From: Ramlibacter sp.
GTDB taxonomy: Bacteria > Pseudomonadota > Gammaproteobacteria > Burkholderiales > Burkholderiaceae_C
Length of the DNA stretch: 51,749 nucleotides
Reading direction: 5' to 3'
NCBI GenBank assembly: GCA_028292245.1
Contig: JAQGMS010000104.1
Location: 1 to 51,749, forward strand
Positions 7,006 through 15,783 of the stretch are shown here, in pieces; position 1 is the stretch's first letter, and each line of letters starts with the position of its first letter. The position numbers and the translations under genes are program-made. The notes beneath the pieces are model-generated. The model searched no databases. It worked only from the letters and a program-made list of their open reading frames with translations, and was not told the origin of the DNA.

Positions 7006-8523
7006 GTGCCAGTAGCCCCACCCGTCCTCCGGCTTTCCGGCATCACCAAGCGCTTCGGCGCGCTCACGGCCAACGACGCGATCTCGCTGGAGCTGCACTC
7101 CGGCGAGGTGCTTGCGCTGCTGGGCGAGAACGGCGCGGGCAAGTCCACGCTGGTCTCCATCCTGTTCGGCCACTACACGGCCGACGAGGGCTCGATCGAA
7201 GTGTTCGGCCGGCCGCTCGCGCCCGGCAATTCGGCGGCCGCGCTGGCCGCCGGCATCGGCATGGTCCACCAGCACTTCACGCTGGCCGACAACCTCACCG
7301 TGCTGGACAACGTGATGCTGGGCAGCGAGCCGATGTGGCAGCCCTTCACCCGCCGCGCCGCGGCCCGCGCCAAACTGGTGGAGGTGGCGCAACGCTTCGG
7401 CCTGGCGGCGCAGCCCGATGCATTGGTGGCCGGCCTCTCGGTCGGCGAGCGGCAGCGGGTGGAGATCCTCAAGGCGCTGTACCGCGGCGCGCGCATCCTG
7501 ATCCTGGACGAACCCACCGCCGTGCTGACGCCGCAGGAAGGCGAAGCGCTGTTCCGCACCCTGGGGCAGATGGTGGCGCAGGGCCTGTCGATCATCTTCA
7601 TCAGCCATAAATTGGGCGAGGTGCTGCGTGTATCGCACCGCATCGCCGTGCTGCGCGCCGGCAAGCTGGTGGCGCAGGCGCCCACGGCGGGAACTACACA
7701 AGCCCAACTCGCGCAATGGATGGTGGGCCAGGAAATCGCGCCGCCGCAACGCTCGCCGGCCGCGGCTGTCGGCGATGCAACCTGCGTTCTGGACGCCGTG
7801 ACCGCCGGCAGCGGACGCGAGCGGCTCGAACAGGTTTCGCTGGCCTTGCACGCGGGCGAGATCACCGCCATCGCCGGCGTCTCCGGCAATGGCCAACTGG
7901 CGCTTGCGCAATTGCTTTGCGGCACCTTGCCCGCCGAGTCGGGCAACGTGACGCTGTTGGGCGCGCCCTTGCGCGCGCAACCGGCCTGGCTGGTCGCGCA
8001 AGGCGTGGCCCGCATTCCCGAGGACCGCCATGGCGTCGGCGTCGTCGGCGACTTGCCGGTTTGGGAGAACGCCGTGTCCGAGCGGCTGCGCACCGCTTTT
8101 TCTCGCGGGCCGTGGATCCGCCGCCGGGCAGCGCGGGCTCATGCCCGGCGCATCGAGGAAGCGTTCGACGTGCGCGGCGCCGGCCTGGACACGCAAGCGC
8201 GCTCGCTCTCCGGCGGCAACATGCAGAAGCTGATCCTGGGCCGCGCGCTGCTCGCGCCCGACGGCGGCACGCCGCGCCTGATCGTCGCGCACCAGCCGAC
8301 CTGGGGGCTGGACATCGGCGCCGTCGCGTATGTGCAGCGGCAATTGGTTGCGGCACGCGATGCGGGCGCGGCCGTGCTGCTGGTTTCGGATGACCTCGAC
8401 GAGGTGCTGGCGCTGGGTGACCGTGTCGCTGTGATGCACGCGGGCCGCCTGACGCCGACGCGCCCGGCCTCCGACTGGACGCGCGAAGCCATCGGCCTGG
8501 CGATGGCGGGAGTGGCGCCTTGA
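7006..8523 (+). CDS. Nucleoside ABC transporter, tandem ATPase subunit
   Basis: This 505-residue protein has two fused ABC ATPase domains, as usual for BMP-type nucleoside and sugar importers (YufO/RbsA style). Domain 1 has Walker A GENGAGKS (40-47), signature LSVGERQR (144-151) and Walker B ILILDEPT. Domain 2 has a degenerate P-loop (AGVSGNGQ, no GKS/T), an LSGGNMQK signature, and a Walker B region VAHQPTWGLD lacking the usual Asp-Glu pair, so it is probably catalytically weak, which is typical of the second half in this family. The start is a GTG served by the GAGGG of the preceding repeat. The stop overlaps the next gene's start as TTGA. Confidence 0.93.
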   Translation: MPVAPPVLRLSGITKRFGALTANDAISLELHSGEVLALLGENGAGKSTLVSILFGHYTADEGSIEVFGRPLAPGNSAAALAAGIGMVHQHFTLADNLTVLDNVMLGSEPMWQPFTRRAAARAKLVEVAQRFGLAAQPDALVAGLSVGERQRVEILKALYRGARILILDEPTAVLTPQEGEALFRTLGQMVAQGLSIIFISHKLGEVLRVSHRIAVLRAGKLVAQAPTAGTTQAQLAQWMVGQEIAPPQRSPAAAVGDATCVLDAVTAGSGRERLEQVSLALHAGEITAIAGVSGNGQLALAQLLCGTLPAESGNVTLLGAPLRAQPAWLVAQGVARIPEDRHGVGVVGDLPVWENAVSERLRTAFSRGPWIRRRAARAHARRIEEAFDVRGAGLDTQARSLSGGNMQKLILGRALLAPDGGTPRLIVAHQPTWGLDIGAVAYVQRQLVAARDAGAAVLLVSDDLDEVLALGDRVAVMHAGRLTPTRPASDWTREAIGLAMAGVAP

Positions 8524-9581
8524 GATTGGAACGCCGCACCGCCGTCTCCCCCGCCGCGCTGGTGCTGGCACCGGTGGCGGCCATCGCCTTCACCCTGCTC
8601 GTGAGCTCGTTGCTGGTGCTGTGGGCCGGCGCGCCGGTGGCGCCAACCTGGGCGGCGCTTGTTCGTGGCGGCTTCGGCTCGGTGTTCGCCTGGAGCGAAA
8701 CACTCACCCGCGCCACGCCGTTGATCCTCACCGGCCTGGCCGTGACGGTGGCGTTCAAGGCCCGGCTGTTCAACATCGGCGCGGAAGGCCAGCTCTATGC
8801 CGGCGCCTTGGCCGCCGTCGCGGTAGGCGGCCTGCACGGCGGCACCGGTTTCGACGCGCCGCCGGCTTTGCTGTTCGTTCTCATGCTGATGGCTGCGGCG
8901 TTGGCCGGTGCGCTGCTGTTGCTGGGCCCGGCGCTGCTCAAGGTGCGGCTCGGCGTCGACGAAGTGGTGACGACGCTGTTGCTGAATTTCATCGTGCTGC
9001 TCGGCGTTTCAGCCTTGTTGGACGGCCCGCTGAAGGACCCGGCCGCCTTGGGCTGGCCGCAAAGCGTCGCGCTGAAGGACGATCTCGAATTGTCGAAGCT
9101 GGTGGCCGGGACGCGGGTGCACACGGGCCTGCTCGGCGGGTTCGCGCTGGCGGTCGCCTTGTGGGGCCTGTTCAAGTACAGCCTGCCGGGCTTCGACATG
9201 CGGGCTACGGGCGCCAACACGCGGGCCGCGGCATTCGCCGGGGTGCCGATCACCCGGACCATGGTGCTGGTCTCGTTGCTGTCCGGCGGGCTGGCGGGTT
9301 TGGCCGGCGCGGTCGAAGTGGCCGGGCGAGCCGGCTACGTGACGCTGGACATGTCGCCGGGCTACGGCTACACCGGCATCGTCATCGCGATGCTCGCGGG
9401 CCTGCATCCGCTGGGCGTGCTCGCCGCCGGCGTGTTCGTGGCCGGCGTGCTGGTGGGCGCCGACAGCATGAGCCGGGCGATCAATGTCCCCAGCTACATC
9501 GCCGACGTGATCGTGGCGGCATCGCTGATCTCGGTGCTGGTGGCCACGCTGCTCACGCAGTACCGGGTGCGCAGGTCATGA
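8520..9581 (+). CDS. Nucleoside ABC transporter permease 1
   Basis: This 353-residue inner-membrane permease belongs to the BPD_transp_2 family (YufP/NupB type). It has about 8-10 hydrophobic segments and the family block LFNIGAEGQLYAGALAAV, followed by GVDEVVTTLLLNFI. The TTG start overlaps the ATPase stop (TTGA), implying translational coupling; the longer frames around it are shadows. It pairs with the next permease to form the heterodimeric channel. Confidence 0.92.
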   Translation: MRLERRTAVSPAALVLAPVAAIAFTLLVSSLLVLWAGAPVAPTWAALVRGGFGSVFAWSETLTRATPLILTGLAVTVAFKARLFNIGAEGQLYAGALAAVAVGGLHGGTGFDAPPALLFVLMLMAAALAGALLLLGPALLKVRLGVDEVVTTLLLNFIVLLGVSALLDGPLKDPAALGWPQSVALKDDLELSKLVAGTRVHTGLLGGFALAVALWGLFKYSLPGFDMRATGANTRAAAFAGVPITRTMVLVSLLSGGLAGLAGAVEVAGRAGYVTLDMSPGYGYTGIVIAMLAGLHPLGVLAAGVFVAGVLVGADSMSRAINVPSYIADVIVAASLISVLVATLLTQYRVRRS

Positions 9582-10501
9582 GCGACATCCTCGCGCTGCT
9601 GGCCAATCCCGAGTTCTGGGTGGCGGTGCTGCGCATCGGAACGCCGTTGATTCTGGGCACGCTGGGTGTGCTGCTGTGCGAGCGCGCCGGCGTGCTCAAC
9701 CTGGGCATCGAAGGCATCATGGTCGCCGGCGCCTTCAGCGGCTGGCTGGCGGTGTACCTGGGCGCGAACCTGTGGGGCGGCGTCGCGGTGGCCGCGCTGG
9801 TGGGCGGCGCTTTCGGCTTGCTACACGCTTTCCTCACCGTGGGACTGGCGCTGTCGCAGCATGTTTCGGGGCTGGGCATCACTCTCTTGGCATCCGCGCT
9901 CAGCGCGTACGGCTACCGCGTGAGCTTTCCCAAGGTCAGCACGCCGCCGACCATCACCACCTTCGAGCCGATGCACTGGCTGGGCGTCCCGGTGCTGTCG
10001 GCACAGACGCCGCTCACGTTGCTGGCGCTGTTGCTGGTGCCGGTGGTGGGCTGGATGCTGTATCGCACGCCGGTGGGCCTGGCGCTGCGGATGGTGGGCG
10101 AGAACCCGCAAGCCGCCGAGAGCCAGGGCATCCGGGTGGCGGCCGTGCGAACGGGCGCCATCGTCGCCGGCTCGGCGCTGATGGGCGTGGCCGGCGCCTT
10201 TCTCACGCTGTCGGCCTTCAACTCGTTCTACTTCAACATGGTCAACGGCCGCGGCTGGATCTGCGTGGCGCTGGTGGTGTTTGCCTCATGGCGGCCCGGC
10301 AAGGCCCTGCTGGGCGCGCTGCTGTTCGCCTTCTTTGACGCGCTGCAGTTGCGCCTGCAACAATCCAACGATGCCGTCCTGCCCTACCAGATGTACCTGA
10401 TGCTGCCCTATGCCCTGTCGATCCTCGCCCTGGTGCTGGTGGCGCGCAAGGCCGCGTATCCGCAGGCCCTCATGAAACCGTACCGCAAAGGCGAACGCTG
10501 A
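9578..10501 (+). CDS. Nucleoside ABC transporter permease 2
   Basis: This 307-residue permease is of the YufQ/NupC type. It has about eight or nine hydrophobic segments, with family-typical ERAGVLNLGIEGIMVAGAF near residue 33 and LRMVGENPQAAESQGI near residue 195. The ATG lies in an ATGA overlap with permease 1, and its stop overlaps the deaminase start (TGATG), so the whole cassette is tightly coupled. It completes the importer with the tandem ATPase and the BMP binding protein. Confidence 0.92.
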   Translation: MSDILALLANPEFWVAVLRIGTPLILGTLGVLLCERAGVLNLGIEGIMVAGAFSGWLAVYLGANLWGGVAVAALVGGAFGLLHAFLTVGLALSQHVSGLGITLLASALSAYGYRVSFPKVSTPPTITTFEPMHWLGVPVLSAQTPLTLLALLLVPVVGWMLYRTPVGLALRMVGENPQAAESQGIRVAAVRTGAIVAGSALMGVAGAFLTLSAFNSFYFNMVNGRGWICVALVVFASWRPGKALLGALLFAFFDALQLRLQQSNDAVLPYQMYLMLPYALSILALVLVARKAAYPQALMKPYRKGER

Positions 10502-11784
10502 TGCTCGACCTCCTCATCACCAACGCCACCCTCCCCGACGGCCGCACCGGCATGTCGGTCGCCGTGCAGGCCGGCCGCATCGCCGAGGTCACGGCGGGCC
10601 TGACCGCACCGGCCGCCGAAACCATCGACGCCGGCGGCCAGCTCCTCTCGCCGCCGTTTTGCGATCCGCACTTCCACATGGACGCGACGCTCAGCTATGG
10701 CCTGCCGCGCGTCAACGAAAGCGGAACGCTGCTGGAAGGCATCGCGCTGTGGGGCGAGCTCAAACCGACGCTCACCGCCGACGCGATGATCGAGCGCGCC
10801 CTCACCTATTGCGATTGGGCGGTGGCAAAGGGCTTGCTCGCGATCCGCAGCCATGTGGACACCAGCGACGCGAGCATGCTGCCGGTGCAGGCGCTGCTGG
10901 AAGTCAAGAAACGTGTCGCCCCTTACATCGACCTGCAACTGGTCGCCTTCCCGCAGGACGGGGTCCTCAGGACGCAAGGCGGCGTCGACAGCCTCAAGCG
11001 CGCGCTGGCCATGGGCGTGGACATCGTCGGCGGCATCCCGCACTTCGAGCGGACCATGAGCGAAGGCGCGGCCAGCGTGAAACTGCTGTGCGAGATCGCA
11101 GCGCAGCAGGGCAAATTGGTCGACATGCATTGCGACGAGACCGACGACCCGATGTCGCGCCACATCGAGACGCTGGCCTTCGAGGCGCAGCGCCTGGGCC
11201 TGCAGGGCCGCGTCAACGGCAGCCACTGCACCTCCATGCACAGCATGGACAACTACTACGTGAGCAAGTTGATTCCGTTGATCGCCGAATCAGGCGTCAG
11301 TGTCATCGCCAATCCGCTGATCAACATCACGCTGCAAGGCCGGCACGACACCTACCCCAAGCGCCGCGGCATGACGCGCGTGCCCGAGCTGATGGCCGCC
11401 GGCGTCAACGTCGCCTTCGGCCACGACTGCGTGATGGACCCCTGGTACGGCATGGGCAGCGCCGACATGTTGGAGGTGGCGCACATGGGCTTGCACGTGG
11501 CGCAGATGACGAGCCAGGCGGGCATCAAGGCCTGCTTCGACGCGGTGACGGTCAATGCGGCGAAGGTGATGCACCTGCAAGGCTATGGAATCGAGCCGGG
11601 CTGCGATGCGAGCTTCGTGCTGCTGCAGGCGCGGGACAAGATCGAGGCGATCCGGCTCAGGGCGAATCGGTTGAAGGTGTGGAAAAGAGGGAAGCTTCTA
11701 GTGCAAACGCCGGAAGTAACACCGACTTTCATTCACCCCATTGCCCGACCTGTCAAAGCTTCGAACAGTTCTGGATTTCCGTAG
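10501..11784 (+). CDS. codA: Cytosine deaminase-type amidohydrolase
   Basis: This 427-residue amidohydrolase closely follows E. coli CodA, which converts cytosine to uracil and ammonia. With a constant offset of four, its residues align to CodA: H57/H59 (PHFHMD), Q152, H210 and E213 (HCDE), H242 and D309. The strong segments TLQGRHDTYPKRRGMTRV and HMGLHVAQM support the call. One difference is Cys310 where CodA has Asp314, a position known to affect substrate choice, so a related substrate is possible. It shares one base with the permease 2 stop, so import and deamination are co-expressed. The 3' end overlaps the convergent lipoprotein gene by 32 nt. Confidence 0.87.
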   Translation: MLDLLITNATLPDGRTGMSVAVQAGRIAEVTAGLTAPAAETIDAGGQLLSPPFCDPHFHMDATLSYGLPRVNESGTLLEGIALWGELKPTLTADAMIERALTYCDWAVAKGLLAIRSHVDTSDASMLPVQALLEVKKRVAPYIDLQLVAFPQDGVLRTQGGVDSLKRALAMGVDIVGGIPHFERTMSEGAASVKLLCEIAAQQGKLVDMHCDETDDPMSRHIETLAFEAQRLGLQGRVNGSHCTSMHSMDNYYVSKLIPLIAESGVSVIANPLINITLQGRHDTYPKRRGMTRVPELMAAGVNVAFGHDCVMDPWYGMGSADMLEVAHMGLHVAQMTSQAGIKACFDAVTVNAAKVMHLQGYGIEPGCDASFVLLQARDKIEAIRLRANRLKVWKRGKLLVQTPEVTPTFIHPIARPVKASNSSGFP

Positions 11785-12505
11785 ACAGTCCTTTAACTGT
11801 TTCGCCGGCTTGGTTGCGCGCAGCTTGTGCCGAATCCTGCTCATTGGCAACGGCAACCTGTGTGTTAACACGATACGTGTTAATCAGCGCGAGCAGTTCT
11901 TCGCGGGACGGCACAGTTGGGGACAGACCTAACAGCCCGTTGGTATATTCGCCACGGACGTAGTCCACTGCGGCGACCACCGTCTTCACGAAGTTGTAAG
12001 CCGCCGTCTGTGCCGCCAGATCGCTTGCACCCTGTGCGAGTATCACCGTCGTATCGTTCGCCGAATTAACTTTCCCCGTGATGCACGCCAAGCGCTTGAG
12101 CGCGCTCACGTAGAGTTGCGTCTGGTCATGAAAGCGGTAACGCGTGGAATTGGTGAGCCCGATGGCCGCGATGCCAGCACCCCAGTTGAGTAGCCCTATC
12201 CTGTGCCCCAATGCGCCGGCGACGGCGGCGAGGCCGCCGTACGTCGTCAAGCCCGAAGACTCCCACTCCAGTCGGCTGCGATCGAGCGCACGGGCATAGA
12301 TTTCGTCGCGGTACTTCACAAGTTCCCGCTGCATGTCTGCCACTTGGGTGCGAACGCCGTTTTCTCTCGGGGCAGCAGCCCAGCGGTCAGCAAACGATGT
12401 AAGTTCTCTGTCCGACGGGAAAGGCGCCCACTGATTGGTCACCGTGGAACACCCGGCCAATGCCAACGTCGAGGCTAGAGTAGTAGTTAGCACAAATCGT
12501 TTCAT
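11753..12505 (-). CDS. Lipoprotein of unknown function
   Basis: This 250-residue protein has a clear lipoprotein signal: MKR, a hydrophobic stretch, then LAGC with Cys at about residue 19. The mature part is mostly helical, with a small-residue-rich hydrophobic patch near the middle (GGLAAVAGALGHRIGLLNWG) and no motif I recognise. A Shine-Dalgarno (GAAGGGGAA) precedes the ATG. It is transcribed divergently from the protease operon at 12684, with about 180 nt between, so it may share regulation with that operon. The C-terminus overlaps the end of codA. Confidence 0.7.
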   Translation of the reverse strand: MKRFVLTTTLASTLALAGCSTVTNQWAPFPSDRELTSFADRWAAAPRENGVRTQVADMQRELVKYRDEIYARALDRSRLEWESSGLTTYGGLAAVAGALGHRIGLLNWGAGIAAIGLTNSTRYRFHDQTQLYVSALKRLACITGKVNSANDTTVILAQGASDLAAQTAAYNFVKTVVAAVDYVRGEYTNGLLGLSPTVPSREELLALINTYRVNTQVAVANEQDSAQAARNQAGETVKGLSTEIQNCSKL

Positions 12506-12683
12506 TGCTATTCCCCTTCGTCGAGGATTGTGGAGTCAATCAGGCGGCTAAAGCATCCTCCATATTGAGGAGAGAACAACCGGAACTCCCGAATTTCCTT
12601 GCTCCGCCCGGACCCACGCCCTATGCTTGCACAAAAAAGAAATCCGTGAATTTGCAGATCACGTGAAAGTCAAGGAGGACCCC

Positions 12684-13709
12684 ATGAACATCCTGCCTAT
12701 ACGCTTGGCCTTGCGCGAGTGCAGGCGCTATCTGTGCTGTGCCCTCATAGCCGCGGGCATCAGCGATGTCGCCGCCCAGCCGACGCCAGTTGCCCCCACA
12801 CAGCTCAGACCCTTCGTATTCCGTCTTTCGGCGGACTTGCTGGACGATTCGCGCGTCCAGGTCACCAACGGCGTCGACGTTATCGCAAGCCATTGGCCGG
12901 CCCTCATCATCGCCTCCTATGAGCAGCAAACGGTCTTTGGGCGGCGCACCGGCACCTGCACAGCGTCGCTGCTCGGCCCCAACGTCGCGCTCATGGCGGC
13001 GCACTGTGTCGACGACCAGGGCGAATCGGGAGGAAAGCCCCTTACGCCGACGTTGCTAGTCGGCGACCGGGAAATGGCGTTCACATGCGAGATTCACCCT
13101 GACTACCTGAAGCGGCCCACGCGGTTCCGTTCCCCACGTGGCAGCGAAGACTACGCGCTATGCGTGCTCAACGACTCAGGCGTGCGTCCCGAATTGCTAA
13201 AGACGATGCGTTTCGAAGTACTCGATGCCGATGCACCGCTCAAGCACGGCGACTCGGTGCTGATGACGGGATATGGCTGCGCCGACCTTCACACCGTGGA
13301 TGGCGAGCCCGTCTATACCAAGGCGGACGGGCAACTGCGCCTGGGCGACGCGGCGATCGATTTGGCAACGGCCTCCGTGCCCGACGCCGCGACGTACGCC
13401 ACGATCCGATCACGGCAAGGCATGGAGCCCGCGCTATGTCCCGGGGATTCCGGCGGGCCCTTGCTAAGCGGAATCACGTCCAAGAATCCCGACAGGCTGC
13501 GCCGCGTGCGTGGCGTCAACTCCAGCGTTGCTACCGAACGCATCCCCGGCACCACACCCGCGCGCTACGATTTCGTGTCAAGCGTCGCCGCCACCGGGAC
13601 TAAGGTATTCAGGGACTGGGCGGAGGGTTGGCTGCGCCGCAACAGCGCGAGCAAGCCCGAACTTTGCGGACTCAACGTCAAGCCGGGAGATGGGTTATGC
13701 AGAAACTGA
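12684..13709 (+). CDS. Exported trypsin-like (S1) serine protease
   Basis: This 341-residue S1 peptidase has an intact triad: His107 in MAAHC, Asp156 in SEDYALCVL and Ser256 in PGDSGGPL. A signal peptide ends near AAQP (residue 32). Several cysteines (for example C92, C108, C135, C160) suggest disulfides and an exported location. ATG 12684 is chosen for its AAGGAGG Shine-Dalgarno; an upstream ATG at 12627 would add 19 charged residues and spoil the signal. Its stop lies 13 nt inside the next gene, a subtilisin-like protease, so the two are co-translated. The substrate is unknown. Confidence 0.87.
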   Translation: MNILPIRLALRECRRYLCCALIAAGISDVAAQPTPVAPTQLRPFVFRLSADLLDDSRVQVTNGVDVIASHWPALIIASYEQQTVFGRRTGTCTASLLGPNVALMAAHCVDDQGESGGKPLTPTLLVGDREMAFTCEIHPDYLKRPTRFRSPRGSEDYALCVLNDSGVRPELLKTMRFEVLDADAPLKHGDSVLMTGYGCADLHTVDGEPVYTKADGQLRLGDAAIDLATASVPDAATYATIRSRQGMEPALCPGDSGGPLLSGITSKNPDRLRRVRGVNSSVATERIPGTTPARYDFVSSVAATGTKVFRDWAEGWLRRNSASKPELCGLNVKPGDGLCRN

Positions 13710-15760
13710 CCAAACTGGCTTACGGATGCACCGCACTTGCCGCGGCATCGGCTTTAGCGCAGCCCGTGGATTCCAACAAGGTCGTTACGCTCCGCGCCGT
13801 CGGTCCGCACCTCAACGACCTGGTCATCCGGCACGTCGCCAAGAACGCGGAGCCGGTGGTGTTGGGTCATGCCCAATTCCCTGACGCTCGAGCCACGACA
13901 CCGCGGCAGATCGTTACAAAGCTATGTGGTGACGTTCGGGCCGCGTACATCGACGAAGCGGCGCGCGCCAACGGGCTCAAGAGCCTTGCGCTGGACGAGC
14001 CGCTCGGCAGCGCGGCCAGTACCTTTTCCTGGCCCGCGTGCCTGTTCGTGAGCCCCACGCCGCGCGACAAGAGCGTTGTCGTCAAGGCCGGGGACAAGGC
14101 TATCGAAATCTACCAGGCCTATACAGGTGGGGGAGGCTCAAAGGAAGCGCTCGGCAAGTTCTTCGAAAAAACTCCGGCACAACTCGCCAACCTTAAGCCC
14201 GGAGAGACCCTTCGGATCGCGTCGGTGAGCTTTACCGTGCCTCTCGTTGCGCGCAGCGGAACGGGTGCCCAACTGGCCGAAGAAATTCGGCGGCTCGATC
14301 CCAAAGGGACGATGGTGCGCGAGGTGGCTAGCCAAGAAGGCGACATCGTGCTGGGGATGGCGGGCGCCGACGGCACCACTGCGGCCGGCCCGGATTGCCT
14401 TGGATCCGCTGGCTCGCCGTTCAACGTCGCCAGAACGGTCGAAGCCTACAACTTCGCGACGGAGGCGGCCAAGCGCAGCAATGTGCTCGTCACTGGCGGC
14501 CGTTCCGAGGTCGCGATCGTCGACAACGGCTTCTTCGGGGCGAAGACCCAGCCCGATGGCTCCGACGCATTCGCCGGCAGCCCTTTTACCGCGCGCTTCT
14601 TCAAGCCAGACCCGAACTACACGATATCCGCTGCGATCATGATGGGCACGGCAGTCATGCCCTTGAACTATTCGAACAGCTTGCTGCCCGATCTGCAAAG
14701 CGGTCATGGCACGCACGTTGCCGGCCTGGTTCTCGGGGGCCCCGATTTCGTGACGCAACGCGAAACGCTGACGCCGACACCCTGGGTCTCGCTGACGATC
14801 CTTAACGTCGGGCGTGGCGCCAAGACCTTGCTCAAGGGCGCACCCGGCCTCCTGGCTTCGCGCCTCACGGCGGATGGCGGCTCGCGCATCGTGAACCTTT
14901 CAATCGCCCACGATGGGCGCGCGGACTTAGAGGTGGGCAATACCTACGAGACGCTGTTCGACTCCGCGCTGCGCAACACCCTGTTTGTGGTGGCCGCGGG
15001 GAACTACGGCCGCGACGTCGGCGACCAGGGCATCTATCCCGCTGCCTATGGAGGCCTCGCCAAGGCCAACGTCATCACGGTCGCGGCGCTGGACGTAGCA
15101 GGAAAGCTCGCGAGTTTCAGCAACAGAAGCGAAAAGCTCGTCGACCTGGGCGCACCCGGTTGTCAGATCCGCTCCTGGATCGACAAGGACCGGCCCCCGG
15201 TGGCAATGAGCGGAACCTCGCAGGCAGCACCCCTTGTAACGTTTGCCGCGGCCTTGCTGCGATCCATCGCCTCCTCTGCGCGACCCGCAGCCCTGAAGAA
15301 TCGCATCATCGTCAGCGGCGACCTGCTGGACGAGAGCGAGCGCGGGAGCACGGCCTTCGAGGTCAAGTTGAACATTCCGCAGGCGCTGATGTGGTTCGAT
15401 GACTACCTGAAAGTCAAGGACAGCACTCAAGAGCTCGAATATCTCGGGTCGATCCGCAGCTTGACCACCCTTCGCTGCCAGGAGAAGAGCGGCGCGAACG
15501 AAAAGAATCAGTCCGATATGTGGGCGCTCAAGCGCAGCGACGCTGGTATCTCGTACTTCTATCCTGGCTTTTTCTCCAGGCGCGCGTTGAGCCCGTGCCG
15601 GGTCGTGGAGGACGACGCCATCACGCTGTCTTTCGTGGCGACGCACCAGGTGGCGAGCAATGGCAAGGTCGAACGCTTGCCGCAAGAAATCAACCAGCGT
15701 TGGACACTCAAGCAGATCCAGAACTTGGTTGCCAGGACACCACTTTCAGAATTGCGTTGA
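13697..15760 (+). CDS. Exported subtilisin-like (S8) protease with LysM-like domain
   Basis: This 687-residue protein has a signal peptide (about 1-22). A LysM-like stretch near residues 127-175 (VVKAGDKAIEIYQ...LKPGETLRI) may bind peptidoglycan. A peptidase S8 domain runs from about 268 to 560 with Asp276 (AIVDNGF), His337 (GHGTHVAG), oxyanion Asn436 (AAGN) and Ser508 (MSGTSQAAP), all intact. A C-terminal ~130-residue domain is unrecognised. The ATG at 13697 has GGGAGA upstream and overlaps the trypsin-like gene. It may process or be processed by the neighbouring protease; that is inference. Confidence 0.86.
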   Translation: MQKLTKLAYGCTALAAASALAQPVDSNKVVTLRAVGPHLNDLVIRHVAKNAEPVVLGHAQFPDARATTPRQIVTKLCGDVRAAYIDEAARANGLKSLALDEPLGSAASTFSWPACLFVSPTPRDKSVVVKAGDKAIEIYQAYTGGGGSKEALGKFFEKTPAQLANLKPGETLRIASVSFTVPLVARSGTGAQLAEEIRRLDPKGTMVREVASQEGDIVLGMAGADGTTAAGPDCLGSAGSPFNVARTVEAYNFATEAAKRSNVLVTGGRSEVAIVDNGFFGAKTQPDGSDAFAGSPFTARFFKPDPNYTISAAIMMGTAVMPLNYSNSLLPDLQSGHGTHVAGLVLGGPDFVTQRETLTPTPWVSLTILNVGRGAKTLLKGAPGLLASRLTADGGSRIVNLSIAHDGRADLEVGNTYETLFDSALRNTLFVVAAGNYGRDVGDQGIYPAAYGGLAKANVITVAALDVAGKLASFSNRSEKLVDLGAPGCQIRSWIDKDRPPVAMSGTSQAAPLVTFAAALLRSIASSARPAALKNRIIVSGDLLDESERGSTAFEVKLNIPQALMWFDDYLKVKDSTQELEYLGSIRSLTTLRCQEKSGANEKNQSDMWALKRSDAGISYFYPGFFSRRALSPCRVVEDDAITLSFVATHQVASNGKVERLPQEINQRWTLKQIQNLVARTPLSELR

Positions 15761-15783
15761 CCGACATATTGAAAGGAATCGCC

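Noticed and set aside
5691..7160. 489-codon minus-strand frame across the BMP gene
   Set aside because: Shadow of the binding-protein gene; the translation is low-complexity and no homologous motif is present.
11753..11784. Frameshift at the end of codA producing an extended C-terminus
   Set aside because: The last ~25 residues are unremarkable and the overlap with a convergent gene is short; no evidence of a broken reading frame.
12627..12683. Upstream ATG for the trypsin-like protease
   Set aside because: It adds 19 charged residues ahead of the signal peptide and lacks the AAGGAGG found before 12684.
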